Below, piece after piece: positions 6,261-6,376 of a stretch of DNA of 6,376 nucleotides (position 1 is its first letter; each line of letters begins with the position of its first letter). The stretch spans positions 1 through 6,376 of the forward strand of contig JALHNW010000108.1 of NCBI GenBank assembly GCA_022843345.1, written 5' to 3'. Under the pieces are notes generated by a model. It made no database searches. It had not been told where the DNA came from and saw only the letters and a program-made list of their open reading frames with translations. Made by a program: the position numbers and the translations under genes. The DNA is from Rubritepida sp. (lineage in GTDB: Bacteria > Pseudomonadota > Alphaproteobacteria > Acetobacterales > Acetobacteraceae).

Positions 6261-6376
6261 AGGCGGACACGCTGCGCCGGCTGCTGGCCGGCCCGCTGCC
6301 GCTGGCGCTATGCACGCGGCTGTCGGACGGCGCGCAGCTGCTGCACCCGCAGGACGCCGCCCCGGAGGCGCTGCGC
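6257..6376 (+). CDS. Probable second XdhC-like protein, only the N-terminal 40 residues in window
   Basis: An open frame starts at GTG 6257, overlapping the preceding stop (GTGA), with GGAGG at 6245-6249 and a 7-nt spacer, and runs off the right edge without a stop. Its start reads VKADTLRRLLAGPLPLALCT, followed by RLSDGAQLLHPQD, which resembles a degenerate form of the XdhC N-terminal core (a hydrophobic strand, then a short turn). Paired small and larger XdhC genes are common in cox-type clusters, where the second carries the Rossmann-fold C-terminal domain; that is the expectation here, not something visible. The coding call rests on the overlap, the ribosome binding site and continued codon bias; the family call is tentative. 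Confidence 0.6.
   Translation, partial: MKADTLRRLLAGPLPLALCTRLSDGAQLLHPQDAAPEALR

Overview
The window is very GC-rich (roughly 70% by eye), densely coding, and uses GTG and TTG starts freely. Gene content (form-I-type CO dehydrogenase accessory genes, a short methylisocitrate lyase, an NhaD/CitMHS-like antiporter) and codon use suggest an alphaproteobacterium, possibly of the Acetobacteraceae/Roseomonas type. The taxonomic call is inference from style, not proof.

Layout: two divergent gene sets leave a 120-bp intergenic region (3165-3284). Leftward, in transcription order, lie a membrane antiporter of the NhaD/CitMHS_2 type (3164-1773), a methylisocitrate lyase prpB (1755-835), and a histone-deacetylase/AcuC-type zinc amidohydrolase (803 to beyond base 1). 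The gaps are 17 and 31 nt, so the three could be one transcript. A perfect 10-bp inverted repeat sits in the prpB/deacetylase gap and contains the deacetylase start codon.

Rightward lie coxG (3285-3890), coxD (3887-4759), coxE (4756-5949), a 104-residue XdhC/CoxI N-terminal-domain protein (5946-6260) and the start of a second probable XdhC-like gene (6257 to beyond the right edge). Every junction in this set is a 4-nt stop/start overlap, which indicates one tightly coupled operon. These genes are accessory factors of CO dehydrogenase or a related molybdenum hydroxylase: CoxG is a membrane-anchored SRPBCC protein, CoxD a MoxR-type AAA+ ATPase and CoxE a VWA-domain partner of CoxD, all linked to maturing or tethering the enzyme; XdhC proteins serve molybdenum-cofactor sulfuration and insertion. 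The structural genes coxM, coxS and coxL are not in the window, and coxG has a divergent gene directly upstream, so they must be downstream or elsewhere.

There is no gene-free stretch above about 300 bases. I saw no tRNA, rRNA, CRISPR array, insertion sequence or phage gene. Nothing here amounts to a wholly new system; the most checkable oddities are the hairpin at the deacetylase start, the grouping of prpB with a deacylase and an antiporter, the accessory operon without its enzyme subunits, and the split XdhC genes.
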